From an uncultured Chitinophagaceae bacterium (GTDB lineage Bacteria; Bacteroidota; Bacteroidia; Chitinophagales; Chitinophagaceae): a DNA stretch of 64,000 nt. Positions 18,771 through 27,561 of this stretch are shown here, in pieces. The position numbers and the translations under genes are program-made. The stretch lies in contig CALMYJ010000029.1 of the NCBI GenBank assembly GCA_937873715.1, positions 94,855 to 158,854 of the forward strand, in the 5' to 3' direction. How positions within the stretch are numbered: position 1 is the first letter of the stretch; the number at the start of each line of letters is the position of its first letter. The notes below the pieces were generated by a model. It made no database searches and was not told the origin of the DNA. It saw nothing but the letters and a program-made list of their open reading frames with translations.

Positions 18771-21155
18771 TTACTCTGTTCGCAACACTTTTGCAGGCTT
18801 TGCCCATGCTGCTTTTGCAGCATGGAAAGTAGCCGTAATTACTGCAGTACACAGAATTACTACTGCCGATAGTACAAATGGGAATGCCGACAAACCGGCG
18901 CTGTAGGTAAATACTTTAAGCCAGTTGTTCATAAAATACCAGGCTACCGGGAAGGCAATGGCAGCAGCAATAAGCGCCAGCCACAAATAATTTTTAGTAA
19001 TCAATACCACCACACTTGAAGTGCTGGCACCCAGTACCCGGCGTACACTTATTTCTTTTTGTTTTTGCTGGGTGGTAAATGCCGTAAGCCCCAGTAAACC
19101 CAGGCAGGTAATAATAATAGTGAGTACAGAAAATATGGCGAAAATTCTTCCCCGCTTTTGATCGGCTACATATTGAGAATTATAATCCTGGTCTAAAAAA
19201 GTGTATTCAAACGGCAGTTCGGGGAAAAACTTTTTCCAGATTTGCTCCACAGCAGCAATAGATTTAGCGGTGTTTTCTCCAGCCAGTTTTAGCTGGATGA
19301 TATTGCAGTTATAATTGTAAAATAATATTAATGGTACAATAGGGTTGTACAAAGCTTTTTGATTAAAATCTTTTACCACACCAATTACTTCAAAATAGGT
19401 TCCCGAGGTATCCCCGGGATATTTTATCCGTTTGCCCAGCGGCTCCTCCCATCCAAAATCTTTTACCATTGCCTCATTTACCACAATGCTGTGAAGGGTA
19501 TCCTGCATACCAGAAAAATTGCGGCCCTTCATCATCTTCATATTTAAAGTGGGGATATAATGCTCATCTACACTATAACATTCAATACCTTTTTCTATAT
19601 TGCCGTTTTTAGTTTCCACGCTAAATAAATTCAGGTTACCACTTCTGCTGCCGGGATAGGAATAACCCGTACCAACAGACTGTATACTTTCCAGGCTTCT
19701 AAACTCATTATTCATGGCATAAATCTTACTCCGCTCATCATTGCCGGTATTTACAGTTACCGTCATTACCTGGGTTTTATCAAAACCAAGATCTTTATTA
19801 CGCAGGTACGATAGCTGGGCGTATACCACCCATGTGCAAATAAGCATTATCATAGATATGGCAAATTGCAGTACCACCAGTGTACGCCTTAAATTAACAT
19901 TTCCTGAGGCCTTTGAAAGCGCTCCTTTTAAAATACCAACAGGATTAAATGACGATAAATAAAATGCAGGGTAACTGCCTCCTGCCAGGCCTGTAAACAA
20001 TACAACCCCCAGCAACAGCATGATACCATAAGGCTGAAGTAAAATGCCTGCGGTAAAATTTTTGCCCGACATGGTATTGAAGTATGGCATTAACAACAAC
20101 AGCAGTATAACACTTAACAGCATGGCCACAAAAGCAGTTAGCAATGATTCTGTAAGAAATTGCGTTACCAGTTGACGCCTCGAAGAGCCATTTACCTTGC
20201 GTATACCAATTTCTTTTGCACGCCTGGCCGATCTTGCCGTAGTAAGGTTCATATAATTGATGCAGGCTATCAGCAGCATAAAAAATGCCACAGCAGAAAA
20301 TATCCAGATGTACGACATGCTGCCGAGTTCTCCCGGCTCGCCCTGAACTGTGGAATGCAGGTGTATAGCAGTGATGGGCTGCAGTGTATAGTGCATGCGT
20401 ATATTGTACTGGGCAAAGATGGGTGCCATATACTTATCGTACATGGGCAGCATTTTTTTGTTAAATGCTTTTACATCTGTTCCCGGCTTTAACAATACAT
20501 AAGTATAGTTATTAAAGCCACCCCAGTTATCCTGGAAATTACGGGGCAGGGTTGATGTGGAGATAAGCATATCAAAAAGAATATGCGAATTGGCCGGCAC
20601 ATCTTCAATAACACCGGTAACGGTATAATTTTCATTATTGGCCGTTTGTAAAACTTTGCCTGCGTATGGCGTGTTTGCACCAAAATATTTTCGGGCAAGC
20701 GTTTGAGTAATTACAATACTGTTGGGAGCATCGAGGGCATGGGTGGCATTACCTTCTTTAAACTTATGAGAGAAGATATTGAACACGGTACTGTCGGCAA
20801 AGTAAATTCCAGTTTCAAAATAATTAACATTACCCTGCTTAAAAAGTGTTCTTTCCTTACGCACAAAGCGAACCGACTCCTCTACCTCGGGAAAATCTTT
20901 TTTGATAGTTGGCCCAAGCGGATACTGGGTAAATGCCCATTGCATATTTTTTTCAGGTTCCTGTATATAGGCATCTATGCGGTAAATGCGGTCGGCTTTG
21001 CTGTGATGCTTGTCGTAGCTCAGTTCATCGGTAACATAAAAAATAAGAAATAGGCTGAAACAGATACCGATGGCCAGCCCCAGCACATTCAGCAGGCTGT
21101 ACCATTTATCTTTAGTGAGGTTGCGAAAGGCAATTATAAAAAGGTTTTTAATCAT
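18771..21155 (-). CDS. MacB/FtsX-like ABC transporter permease (paralogue 2)
   Basis: 794 residues, the most divergent of the three. It starts MIKNLFIIAFRNLTKDKWYS with TM1 LNVLGLAIGICFSLFLIFYV, followed by a periplasmic MacB_PCD domain. The first FtsX block is TTARSARRAKEIGIRKVNGSSR and the second FTTQQKQKEISVRRVLGAS, where the paralogues have EVGIRKVLGA. The tail is AKPAKVLRTE. It is separated by 35 bp from the upstream permease and 10 bp from the downstream one. Sequence differences in the coupling helix region (SVRRVLGA) suggest a distinct role in a heteromeric complex; that is inference. Confidence 0.92.
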   Translation of the reverse strand: MIKNLFIIAFRNLTKDKWYSLLNVLGLAIGICFSLFLIFYVTDELSYDKHHSKADRIYRIDAYIQEPEKNMQWAFTQYPLGPTIKKDFPEVEESVRFVRKERTLFKQGNVNYFETGIYFADSTVFNIFSHKFKEGNATHALDAPNSIVITQTLARKYFGANTPYAGKVLQTANNENYTVTGVIEDVPANSHILFDMLISTSTLPRNFQDNWGGFNNYTYVLLKPGTDVKAFNKKMLPMYDKYMAPIFAQYNIRMHYTLQPITAIHLHSTVQGEPGELGSMSYIWIFSAVAFFMLLIACINYMNLTTARSARRAKEIGIRKVNGSSRRQLVTQFLTESLLTAFVAMLLSVILLLLLMPYFNTMSGKNFTAGILLQPYGIMLLLGVVLFTGLAGGSYPAFYLSSFNPVGILKGALSKASGNVNLRRTLVVLQFAISMIMLICTWVVYAQLSYLRNKDLGFDKTQVMTVTVNTGNDERSKIYAMNNEFRSLESIQSVGTGYSYPGSRSGNLNLFSVETKNGNIEKGIECYSVDEHYIPTLNMKMMKGRNFSGMQDTLHSIVVNEAMVKDFGWEEPLGKRIKYPGDTSGTYFEVIGVVKDFNQKALYNPIVPLILFYNYNCNIIQLKLAGENTAKSIAAVEQIWKKFFPELPFEYTFLDQDYNSQYVADQKRGRIFAIFSVLTIIITCLGLLGLTAFTTQQKQKEISVRRVLGASTSSVVVLITKNYLWLALIAAAIAFPVAWYFMNNWLKVFTYSAGLSAFPFVLSAVVILCTAVITATFHAAKAAWAKPAKVLRTE

Positions 21156-21190
21156 GGCGTTGCTATTTGTGGTTGGTCTTTAAAGTTTAA

Positions 21191-23554
21191 TTATTCGGTA
21201 CGCAGGGATTTAACGGGGTTGGCCATTGCTGCTTTTACAGACTGGTAGCTTACCGTAATAACAGAAATTACAAACGAGAGCAGTGCTGCAAATACAAATA
21301 CCTGCCACTGGATATTTACCCGGTAGGGGTAGTTTTCCAGCCATTTATGCATCAGCCACCAGGCTATAGGACAGGCAAGTGCAAAGGACAGCATCACTAA
21401 TTTTAAAAAATCTTTCGATAGCAGCATGGTAATACCGGTTACGGATGCCCCAAGTACTTTACGCACTCCTATTTCCTTTATCCTGTTTTCGGCCATATAC
21501 GTGGCAAGGCCAAATAAACCGAGGCAGGAAATAAAAATGGTTAACCCGGCAAAGATGGCGGCCAGGGTTCCGGTGCGCTGTTCTTCTTTAAACTTGCTGG
21601 CATATTCCTCATCAACAAAGCGGTACTCAAAAGGATACTCCGGGTTATATTTTTTAAAGATGGCTTCTGCTTTTTTTAAGTTATCGGCAGTAGTGTTTGC
21701 CGGGTTGAGCCTAAAGTGTACAATATTGAACCAGCCACCTTTTGCGCCTTCAATCAGCATTGGCTTGGTAGGGTGATAGGGCGATTGCAAAATAAAATCA
21801 CCAATTACACCCACAATATGATATTCCGATTCGCCGTCCTTTACTATTTTTCCAATAGGGTCTTTAAAGCCCATCACTTTTAGTGCCGATTCGTTAATGA
21901 GCATGGCTGATGAGTCGGTAGGAAATGCTTTTAAGTTAAAATCCCGGCCCTGCAGCAGTTTAAAGCCTGCTGTTTGCACAAGATTTTCATCAGCTTTGTA
22001 CCGGTCGAAATCTGTTTTATCATTGGGGTCTTTTCCTTCCCAGAAAAACCCCCAGCTATCGCTCCAGCCTTCGGTTAGCGGTGCACTTGTTTTACACACC
22101 GCAGTGGCAATACCGGTATTGAGCAAATCATTTTTAAGTGCGTCATAATGTTTTGGCAGGTCGCCACTCAAAAAATGAAATACAAGGTTATCCCTCGAGT
22201 AGCCACTATCCCGGTTTTGTGCATGGCCTATCTGCTGTTTTACTATACTGGTACAAATGATGAGTATAATGGCAAATGTAAATTGCAGTATCACCAGCAG
22301 TTTACGTGGTGTAACCAGTGCATTAGCTGCTTTAAAAGTACCCTTCAATACTTTTACCGGCTGAAAGGAAGACAGGAAAAAAGCCGGGTAACTGCCGGCG
22401 AGCAGGCCGGTAAAAAGAATGAAGCCCAGGTAAATCAGCCAAAAATTGATATTACCATAATCTACTGCTAACTTTTTATCGGTAAGTGTTCCAAATGCAG
22501 GCAATGCCAAATACACAATAATACAGGCCAGGATGCCGGCTAAAAAAGCCAGCAAAACAGACTCGCCGATAAACTGGCTGATGAGTGAAATTTTTTGTGC
22601 CCCCACTACTTTGCGTATGCCCACTTCCTTGGCTCTTTTTTCGCTGCGTGCCGTGCTCAGGTTCATAAAATTAATGCAGGCAATAAGCAGTATAAATAAG
22701 GCGATAATGCCAAAGAGTTTTACAAAATCAATAAGCCCGCCATCTTCTACACCGTTGGTAAAACTTGAGTACAGGCGCCAGCGGCTGGCCGGGTATAAAA
22801 ACATTTCCCATTTAGGATCTTCCGGATCGTACTTTGGTTTTATTACTTTCATCTTGGCATTGGCCGCTGCCAGTGATGCATTAGGCTTCAGCAATACATA
22901 AGTACGGGTAGAGTTATTGCCCCAGTATTTGTCATCATCGTCGGTACGTACGAGATAATCCCAGTTAACGAGGTATTCAAAATTAAACCGGGTATTGTTG
23001 GGTAAATCTTTTAAAACACCCGAAACAACATAATTGTGTGTGTTATCCAGCCTTACCATTTTACCGATTGGATCATCCTTGCCAAATAGTTTTTTTACTG
23101 CCGATTCGGTAAGTACGATGGCGTTATTATCCTTTAATGCCGTTAAAGCATTTCCTTTTTGCATTGGGAAACTAAATACCTGTAAAAAACCTGTATCCAC
23201 TGCATGACCGCTTAGGTTTACCCTTTTATCGCCTAATGAAAATAAAGTGGCCCTGCCCCAGTCTACCCTTACAGCCCTTTCTACTTCGGGTAAATCTTTT
23301 TCGAGGGCACGTGCCAGCACTTTAGGTGTGGTTTTCCAGGTTTGAAGTTTACCACTAAAGTGTGCCCTGTTCCAGGCTTCGTATATACGTTCCTTTTTTT
23401 CGTGAAACTGGTCGTAGCTTATTTCATGCTGTATCCACAGCAGTATAAGTACGGCTGCAGCCATGCCAATGGCAAGGCCGGAAATATTAATAAATGAAAA
23501 ACCTTTGTTGCGTAAAAGATTGCGCCAGGCAATTTTGAAGAAGTTTTTTATCAT
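21191..23554 (-). CDS. MacB/FtsX-like ABC transporter permease (paralogue 3)
   Basis: 787 residues starting MIKNFFKIAWRNLLRNKGFS, TM1 ISGLAIGMAAAVLILLWI, then the periplasmic domain with GDKRVNLSGHAVDTGFL and the family block IVLTESAVKKLFGKDDPIGK. FtsX blocks are STARSEKRAKEVGIRKVVGAQ and MAENRIKEIGVRKVLGAS. The C-terminus ANPVKSLRTE equals that of paralogue 1, so these two are closer to each other than to paralogue 2. It is the first permease after the ATPase (127 bp downstream of it). All three have two TM-bearing halves, so each is a full-length double-unit permease. Confidence 0.92.
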   Translation of the reverse strand: MIKNFFKIAWRNLLRNKGFSFINISGLAIGMAAAVLILLWIQHEISYDQFHEKKERIYEAWNRAHFSGKLQTWKTTPKVLARALEKDLPEVERAVRVDWGRATLFSLGDKRVNLSGHAVDTGFLQVFSFPMQKGNALTALKDNNAIVLTESAVKKLFGKDDPIGKMVRLDNTHNYVVSGVLKDLPNNTRFNFEYLVNWDYLVRTDDDDKYWGNNSTRTYVLLKPNASLAAANAKMKVIKPKYDPEDPKWEMFLYPASRWRLYSSFTNGVEDGGLIDFVKLFGIIALFILLIACINFMNLSTARSEKRAKEVGIRKVVGAQKISLISQFIGESVLLAFLAGILACIIVYLALPAFGTLTDKKLAVDYGNINFWLIYLGFILFTGLLAGSYPAFFLSSFQPVKVLKGTFKAANALVTPRKLLVILQFTFAIILIICTSIVKQQIGHAQNRDSGYSRDNLVFHFLSGDLPKHYDALKNDLLNTGIATAVCKTSAPLTEGWSDSWGFFWEGKDPNDKTDFDRYKADENLVQTAGFKLLQGRDFNLKAFPTDSSAMLINESALKVMGFKDPIGKIVKDGESEYHIVGVIGDFILQSPYHPTKPMLIEGAKGGWFNIVHFRLNPANTTADNLKKAEAIFKKYNPEYPFEYRFVDEEYASKFKEEQRTGTLAAIFAGLTIFISCLGLFGLATYMAENRIKEIGVRKVLGASVTGITMLLSKDFLKLVMLSFALACPIAWWLMHKWLENYPYRVNIQWQVFVFAALLSFVISVITVSYQSVKAAMANPVKSLRTE

Positions 23555-23681
23555 GGCTTATACTAGTACGTTAGTAATATATCCGGATGGCAAAAACTTT
23601 ATGCAGGCAGGTGGCTTAGTTCCTGCCCAACAATAGGCTTATTACAGGATATTGATATGGATGGCTATATAAAGTCCCCAC

Positions 23682-24365
23682 TTACAAAGCGCTGAGTATA
23701 TTTTCTGTTACCGCCTGCCCGTCGAGCATTCGTATGATGCGGTGGCTGTAGCGGGCATCATGTTCACTGTGGGTAACCATTACCACTGTAGTACCCTGTT
23801 CGTTCAGCTCGGTAAGGAGTTGCATTACTTCGTTGCCGTTACTGGAGTCGAGATTACCGGTGGGTTCATCCGCCAGTATCAGCTTAGGTTTGTTTACAAC
23901 CGCTCTGGCTACTGCCACCCTTTGCTGCTGACCACCTGACAATTGCTGCGGATAGTGATTACGGCGGTGCATAATCTGCATTTTATCCAGCACCTCTTCT
24001 ACCCGTTTTTTGCGGTCGGCAGCTTTTACACCGGTATATATCAGGGGTAGCTCTACATTTTCGAATACGGTAAGTTCGTCGATAAGGTTAAAACTCTGAA
24101 ATACAAAGCCCAAATTATGCTTACGCAACTCTGCCCTTTTGCGTTCATTAAATTTTGAAACATCCACTCCGTTAAATACGAATGTGCCGGCATCGAGGTC
24201 ATCGAGCAGGCCAAGTATATTAAGCAATGTACTTTTACCACAGCCCGAGGGGCCCATGATGGCTACAAATTCGCCTTCTTTCACTTCCATACTCAGTTTG
24301 CTGAGGGCTACAGTTTCTACCTCTTCTGTACGGTATACTTTTTCCAGGTTGGTGATGTTAATCAT
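23682..24365 (-). CDS. MacB/LolD-type ABC transporter ATPase
   Basis: 227 residues with canonical motifs: Walker A GPSGCGKST, Q-loop in VFQSFNLIDELTVFENVELP, signature LSGGQQQRVAVARA, Walker [17 protein letters not shown] with normal D-loop Asp, H-loop VTHSEHDARYSHRII. The NLIDELTVFENVELPL pattern marks the MacB/LolD exporter class. It supplies energy for the permeases downstream, in the order adaptor, small peptide, ATPase, permeases, with short gaps (26 bp upstream). Compared with the second ATPase of the locus (15520-16185), this one keeps all catalytic residues. Confidence 0.95.
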   Translation of the reverse strand: MINITNLEKVYRTEEVETVALSKLSMEVKEGEFVAIMGPSGCGKSTLLNILGLLDDLDAGTFVFNGVDVSKFNERKRAELRKHNLGFVFQSFNLIDELTVFENVELPLIYTGVKAADRKKRVEEVLDKMQIMHRRNHYPQQLSGGQQQRVAVARAVVNKPKLILADEPTGNLDSSNGNEVMQLLTELNEQGTTVVMVTHSEHDARYSHRIIRMLDGQAVTENILSAL

Positions 24366-24391
24366 ACTGCTTTAAGTTATGTGATGATATA

Positions 24392-24586
24392 CTAATAAAT
24401 AAAAAGAAAGTTTTTTGGGGTAACCGGTTGTGTTATTTCACTGCTTTCCGTTGCGGCACCGCCGTTGTTGTTAAAAATGGTTTCTGCTATGCATGCGGTT
24501 TTGTGGCAGTGGCTGGTTTGCTTTGAAATACCCACCAGGCTAATGGTTAAAAAGAGAAACAGCAGGTTGAACATTTTCAGTTTCAT
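24392..24586 (-). CDS. Small exported peptide of unknown function within the efflux operon
   Basis: A 64-residue frame if started at MKLKMFNLLFLFLTISLVGIS. The longer version would overlap the adaptor gene. It has a clean N-terminal hydrophobic segment, then KQTSHCHKTACIAETIFNNN with two cysteines and histidines, then a Gly/Thr/Pro-rich tail. It fits in the 250-bp gap between the HlyD adaptor and the ATPase, in the same direction and with 26-28 bp spacing on each side, as expected of a real operon member. I do not recognise a family. A small membrane or secreted accessory to the exporter is possible. Confidence 0.42.
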   Translation of the reverse strand: MKLKMFNLLFLFLTISLVGISKQTSHCHKTACIAETIFNNNGGAATESSEITQPVTPKNFLFIY

Positions 24587-24614
24587 AAAAAATGTTTTAC
24601 AGGTTATAGTTGTG

Positions 24615-25871
24615 TCAGTTTTTTTTAAGTACCAATTCTTGTATGTTGCCGTAGTTTTCATAGCTGTTGGTAATTACTTTATCACCGGGTTTCAGGCCCT
24701 GTAGCACTTCGTAATAATCAGGGTTCTGGCTGCCTAATTGTATATCTGTTTTATAGGCAATGATGCCATTATCATTTACTTTAAAAATCCAGTTACCGCC
24801 GGTTTGCTGGTAAAATCCTCCACGGGGCAGCAATACGGCTCTTCTTTCTTCACTCAGGGCAAGGCGTATCTGCAAAGTTTGGCCACGGCGTACCGATACT
24901 GGTACCGAATCGGTAAACTGCATATCTACCTGGAAGCGGCCACCGGTAACCTGTGTATATACTTTCTTTATCTCCAGCCTGTAGTTTTTACCGGCCACCA
25001 GGGCATCGCCTTTAAGCCCGTTAAAAACCCTGGAAATATAGTGTTCATCTACATCCACCCTTACTTTAAAACCGCTCATTACATCTATTTGCCCCAGGCG
25101 TTCGCCTTTATTTTTATTCTGCCCTATTTCTACATCTAAAGAAGTAAGCTGCCCGTCTACCGGGGCCCTTACCACAAGGTCGCCTACTTTTTTACGCATT
25201 AATGCCAGCGTTTTTTTCATTTGAGCGTAGGATTCGCCCATTTGATCTACCTGCTGTTTCATCGATATCGCATCGGTTTTCATAATCTGCTCGGTAAGTT
25301 TTTTGCGGCGCACCTGGTATTCATAAAGGTTTTTGCTGCTCTGGTATTCCTGCAGGCCAATGGCTTTTTGCTCGTACAGTTTTTTGTTAACGTTGTACAG
25401 GCGTTCGGCTTCTTTGAGGGCATTGTCTACATCTGCATCCTGGTTTTGCCGGTTGATGGAGTTTTGCTCTGCATTATTTTTACTGATTTGCATTTGCGTA
25501 AGCACATTAAATACCTGTGTTTCCTGGTTGGCTAATTGCAGTTCCAGGTCAGTATTACTAAGGCGCAGTATAGGCTGGTCTTTTTGCATCATTGCACCGT
25601 CTTCTACAAATTTTTCCTCTACCCTGCCGCCTTCCATTGCATCCAGGTAAATAGTGGTAACGGGTAGCACTACCCCATTTACAGGTATAAATTCCTGGAA
25701 AGGCCCTTCGGTAATTGTACTAATTGTAATTCTTTCGGTATCCACATTCAGCTTGGTACCGCCAGTGGTAAAATACAGGCTTGCCAGTACCAGCATTATT
25801 ACTAATGCAATGCCGGCAAGGGTGTAGATTTTTTTCTTATTCCAAAACTTTTTTTCAATAACCCTGTCCAT
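24615..25871 (-). CDS. HlyD/MacA-family periplasmic adaptor of an ABC or RND exporter
   Basis: 418 residues. A cytoplasmic basic start is followed by one TM helix (IYTLAGIALVIMLVLASLYF, about residues 15-34). The first lipoyl half is EFIPVNGVVLPVTTIYLDAM with VEEKFVEDGAMMQKDQPILRL. A long alpha-helical hairpin (about 105-240) is rich in Gln, Asn and Glu. The second lipoyl half is VGDLVVRAPVDGQLTSLDVEIGQ, and the beta-barrel and membrane-proximal parts end GLKPGDKVITNSYENYGNIQ. It connects the inner-membrane permeases to TolC. First gene of the operon running through 16376, as judged from spacing. Confidence 0.93.
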   Translation of the reverse strand: MDRVIEKKFWNKKKIYTLAGIALVIMLVLASLYFTTGGTKLNVDTERITISTITEGPFQEFIPVNGVVLPVTTIYLDAMEGGRVEEKFVEDGAMMQKDQPILRLSNTDLELQLANQETQVFNVLTQMQISKNNAEQNSINRQNQDADVDNALKEAERLYNVNKKLYEQKAIGLQEYQSSKNLYEYQVRRKKLTEQIMKTDAISMKQQVDQMGESYAQMKKTLALMRKKVGDLVVRAPVDGQLTSLDVEIGQNKNKGERLGQIDVMSGFKVRVDVDEHYISRVFNGLKGDALVAGKNYRLEIKKVYTQVTGGRFQVDMQFTDSVPVSVRRGQTLQIRLALSEERRAVLLPRGGFYQQTGGNWIFKVNDNGIIAYKTDIQLGSQNPDYYEVLQGLKPGDKVITNSYENYGNIQELVLKKN

Positions 25872-25996
25872 ATCTGATGTAGTTAATACCTGCTTTGATG
25901 TAATGCTGTGTTATACAACAGGCAGCATTTTTATTAGACTGATTTATTTGGGACAATACAAGCAGTCAATTGAATCTATACTTATTAACTGCCCTT

Positions 25997-26044
25997 AAAA
26001 GACACCCTCCTTCCTGCATTGTTGCATATACAGGATAGAGGGTG
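25997..26044 (-). terminator. Hairpin terminator of the 63-residue gene
   Basis: CACCCTC (26003-26009) pairs with GAGGGTG (26038-26044). An inner TCCTG (26012-26016) pairs with CAGGA (26031-26035) across a small internal loop. On the minus strand the stem is followed by TTTT. It begins 5 bp after the stop codon of the small gene at 26049, which argues that this gene is transcribed separately from the efflux operon. Confidence 0.55.
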
Positions 26045-26048
26045 CCCA

Positions 26049-26240
26049 TTACATAATACCCCGCCTTTGTACAAATACCCTCCTGCTGCGGTGTATGCTC
26101 CATAAATCGGCACTCCCAAAAACCTTTGCATCGGTGTGTACAAATTCAGGTGCAATAGTTTCGGCTACCACAGTGGTTAATACTTCTAATTCCTTTTTAC
26201 CAAGGCGGTTAAAAAAAGAAAATGTTTGTTGTTTTTTCAT
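26049..26240 (-). CDS. 63-residue small protein with FGSADLWSIHRSRR motif
   Basis: Frame MKKQQTFSFFNRLGKKELEVLTTVVAETIAPEF... then VFGSADLWSIHRSRRVFVQRR. ATG start, basic C-terminus, no signal peptide. A pattern F-x-x-x-DLW-x-I-x-R-x-R at the C-terminus looks like one that recurs, as I recall, in small uncharacterised Chitinophagaceae proteins; this recollection is unverified. The gene has its own hairpin terminator and lies between two longer intergenic regions, so it is probably real. No function can be assigned; it has the size and basic tail of a small regulatory or nucleic-acid-binding peptide. Confidence 0.55.
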   Translation of the reverse strand: MKKQQTFSFFNRLGKKELEVLTTVVAETIAPEFVHTDAKVFGSADLWSIHRSRRVFVQRRGIM

Positions 26241-26591
26241 GGCTGATACTTTTTAATTGTTTAAAAATTGTTTTTCATGCTTGCCATACCTGTAAGGAAG
26301 ACTATGCCAAAATTTTTATCAATTGATTTTCAATGATTTAATTTAAATACGGCCACCCTCAAGTGTTCGATAATGATACAACCTGTATCCTGTTTTGATA
26401 CACCGGTACGCTCCCCTTTGCTTTTAGGCTAAAAACAGCTTTGTATTTCCCGGATAATTCCATCCAATAGAAAACTGCTCCGGCAAATGGAAAAAACCGG
26501 ATGTGATTCCTTTGTAATTTATTGATAATAAATCGATTGCGATTTGGCACATTCTGGGATTACTATATACCAAACCTCAAAACCCAATAAA
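26241..26591. other. Divergent intergenic region
   Basis: 351 bp between the 63-residue gene (minus) and the secreted protein gene (plus). It is AT-rich and contains the GATACA inverted and direct repeats described at 26375-26402. No frame of interest and no RNA structure was recognised. Confidence 0.5.
26375..26402. promoter_or_regulatory. Candidate operator: GATACA half-sites
   Basis: GATACA-ACC-TGTATC (26375-26389) is a perfect 6-bp inverted repeat with a 3-bp spacer. A third GATACA half-site follows at 26397-26402. It lies roughly mid-way between two divergent genes, a usual place for a dimeric regulator. No regulator gene is adjacent, and chance occurrence is possible. Confidence 0.28.
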
Positions 26592-27191
26592 ATGAAAACA
26601 ATTACTACCCTCTTCGCCACATTAATCACTGCCATCACTGTTCAGGCAAATACTGTAGAAATAACCAGCACCACCCTTTCGGCAGCCTCTAACGAAAATA
26701 TGGTAACCCTTCACTGGACAGCCAGCAACGAAAGCGGCAATACCCGTTATGAAATTGAGCGTTCATTTTATAGCAACAATTTCAATACTGTGGTTACCCT
26801 GCAGGTACCTTTTACCGGTAATACCGTAAAAAACTATAGGATAAATGATAATGCTGCTGCACTTACCGGCAGAGAAATTGCTTACTACCGTGTAAAACAA
26901 ATTGATGCTAATGGTACCGTTACGTACAGCAATACCATGATTGTTGCCCTTAAAAATAATGCTGCCGGTATGCCTGAGAGCAAGGCTGTACTTTTTTCTG
27001 CCGATCAAAATGGCACTGCCGTTGTAACCTTAAAAAACATAACCGGCCAGGTATCGGCTGTTATTACTGCGGCTATTGCAAAAGGTAACAACAGCGTGGA
27101 GTTCAACAAATCGCTGCCCAAAGGCATGTATGTAGCTGAAATAGCGGTAAATGGTGTGGTAACCCAAACACAAAAAATTATTGCTGAATAA
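26592..27191 (+). CDS. Small secreted protein with T9SS type A-like tail
   Basis: 199 residues when started at MKTITTLFATLITAITVQA; the upstream in-frame extension of 16 residues is not signal-like. The signal peptide ends near VQANTVEI. The body contains an Fn3-like motif, NMVTLHWTASNESGNTRYEIERSF and YRVKQIDANGTVTYSN, seen before the sorting domain of many Bacteroidota cargos. The last ~60 residues (VLFSADQNGTAVVTLKN to LPKGMYVAEIAVNGVV and TQTQKIIAE) resemble a T9SS type A sorting domain, LPxGMYxxEI..KII. Such small proteins consist of little more than one Fn3-like domain plus the tail. Followed by a strong terminator. Confidence 0.75.
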   Translation: MKTITTLFATLITAITVQANTVEITSTTLSAASNENMVTLHWTASNESGNTRYEIERSFYSNNFNTVVTLQVPFTGNTVKNYRINDNAAALTGREIAYYRVKQIDANGTVTYSNTMIVALKNNAAGMPESKAVLFSADQNGTAVVTLKNITGQVSAVITAAIAKGNNSVEFNKSLPKGMYVAEIAVNGVVTQTQKIIAE

Positions 27192-27561
27192 TATTATCCC
27201 TACCGTACCCGAAATCGGGCAGCCTGCATTTGATGCAGGCTGCTCTTATTTTAGGGCTGCAGCAGCCGTACAACAGGCTGGTCTGCAATAATCTGCCAAA
27301 ATATGCCGTTATAAGCATTAGGTTGAAGGTAAACTGCCTCAGCCAAAGAAGGAATCCAATACAATGCATAAAACACAAACCCGGTATTTGTACTGTGCGC
27401 CAGCACAGGCCACACCATTTGTTATGGCAGTATGGCTGCCTGCTTGCAACGATTTCCTCAACACTTATTTACAGCATATACCAGAACAAAAAACCAATAT
27501 GCCCTACTGATAGGCTGTGCCCGAAAAACAGCAAACTGCAGGGAAATAAAATTCAATCAGC
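27192..27561. other. Intergenic region before the giant secreted protein gene
   Basis: 370 bp. Holds the terminator of the preceding gene (27219-27253) and a second small hairpin CCCGA-AA-TCGGG at 27208-27219. The rest has no convincing gene; open frames here do not resemble proteins. Confidence 0.5.
27219..27253 (+). terminator. Intrinsic terminator of the small secreted protein gene
   Basis: A perfect 11-bp stem GCAGCCTGCAT (27219-27229) / ATGCAGGCTGC (27233-27243) with a 3-nt TTG loop, followed by TCTTATTTT. It lies 27 bp after the stop codon. Confidence 0.88.
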
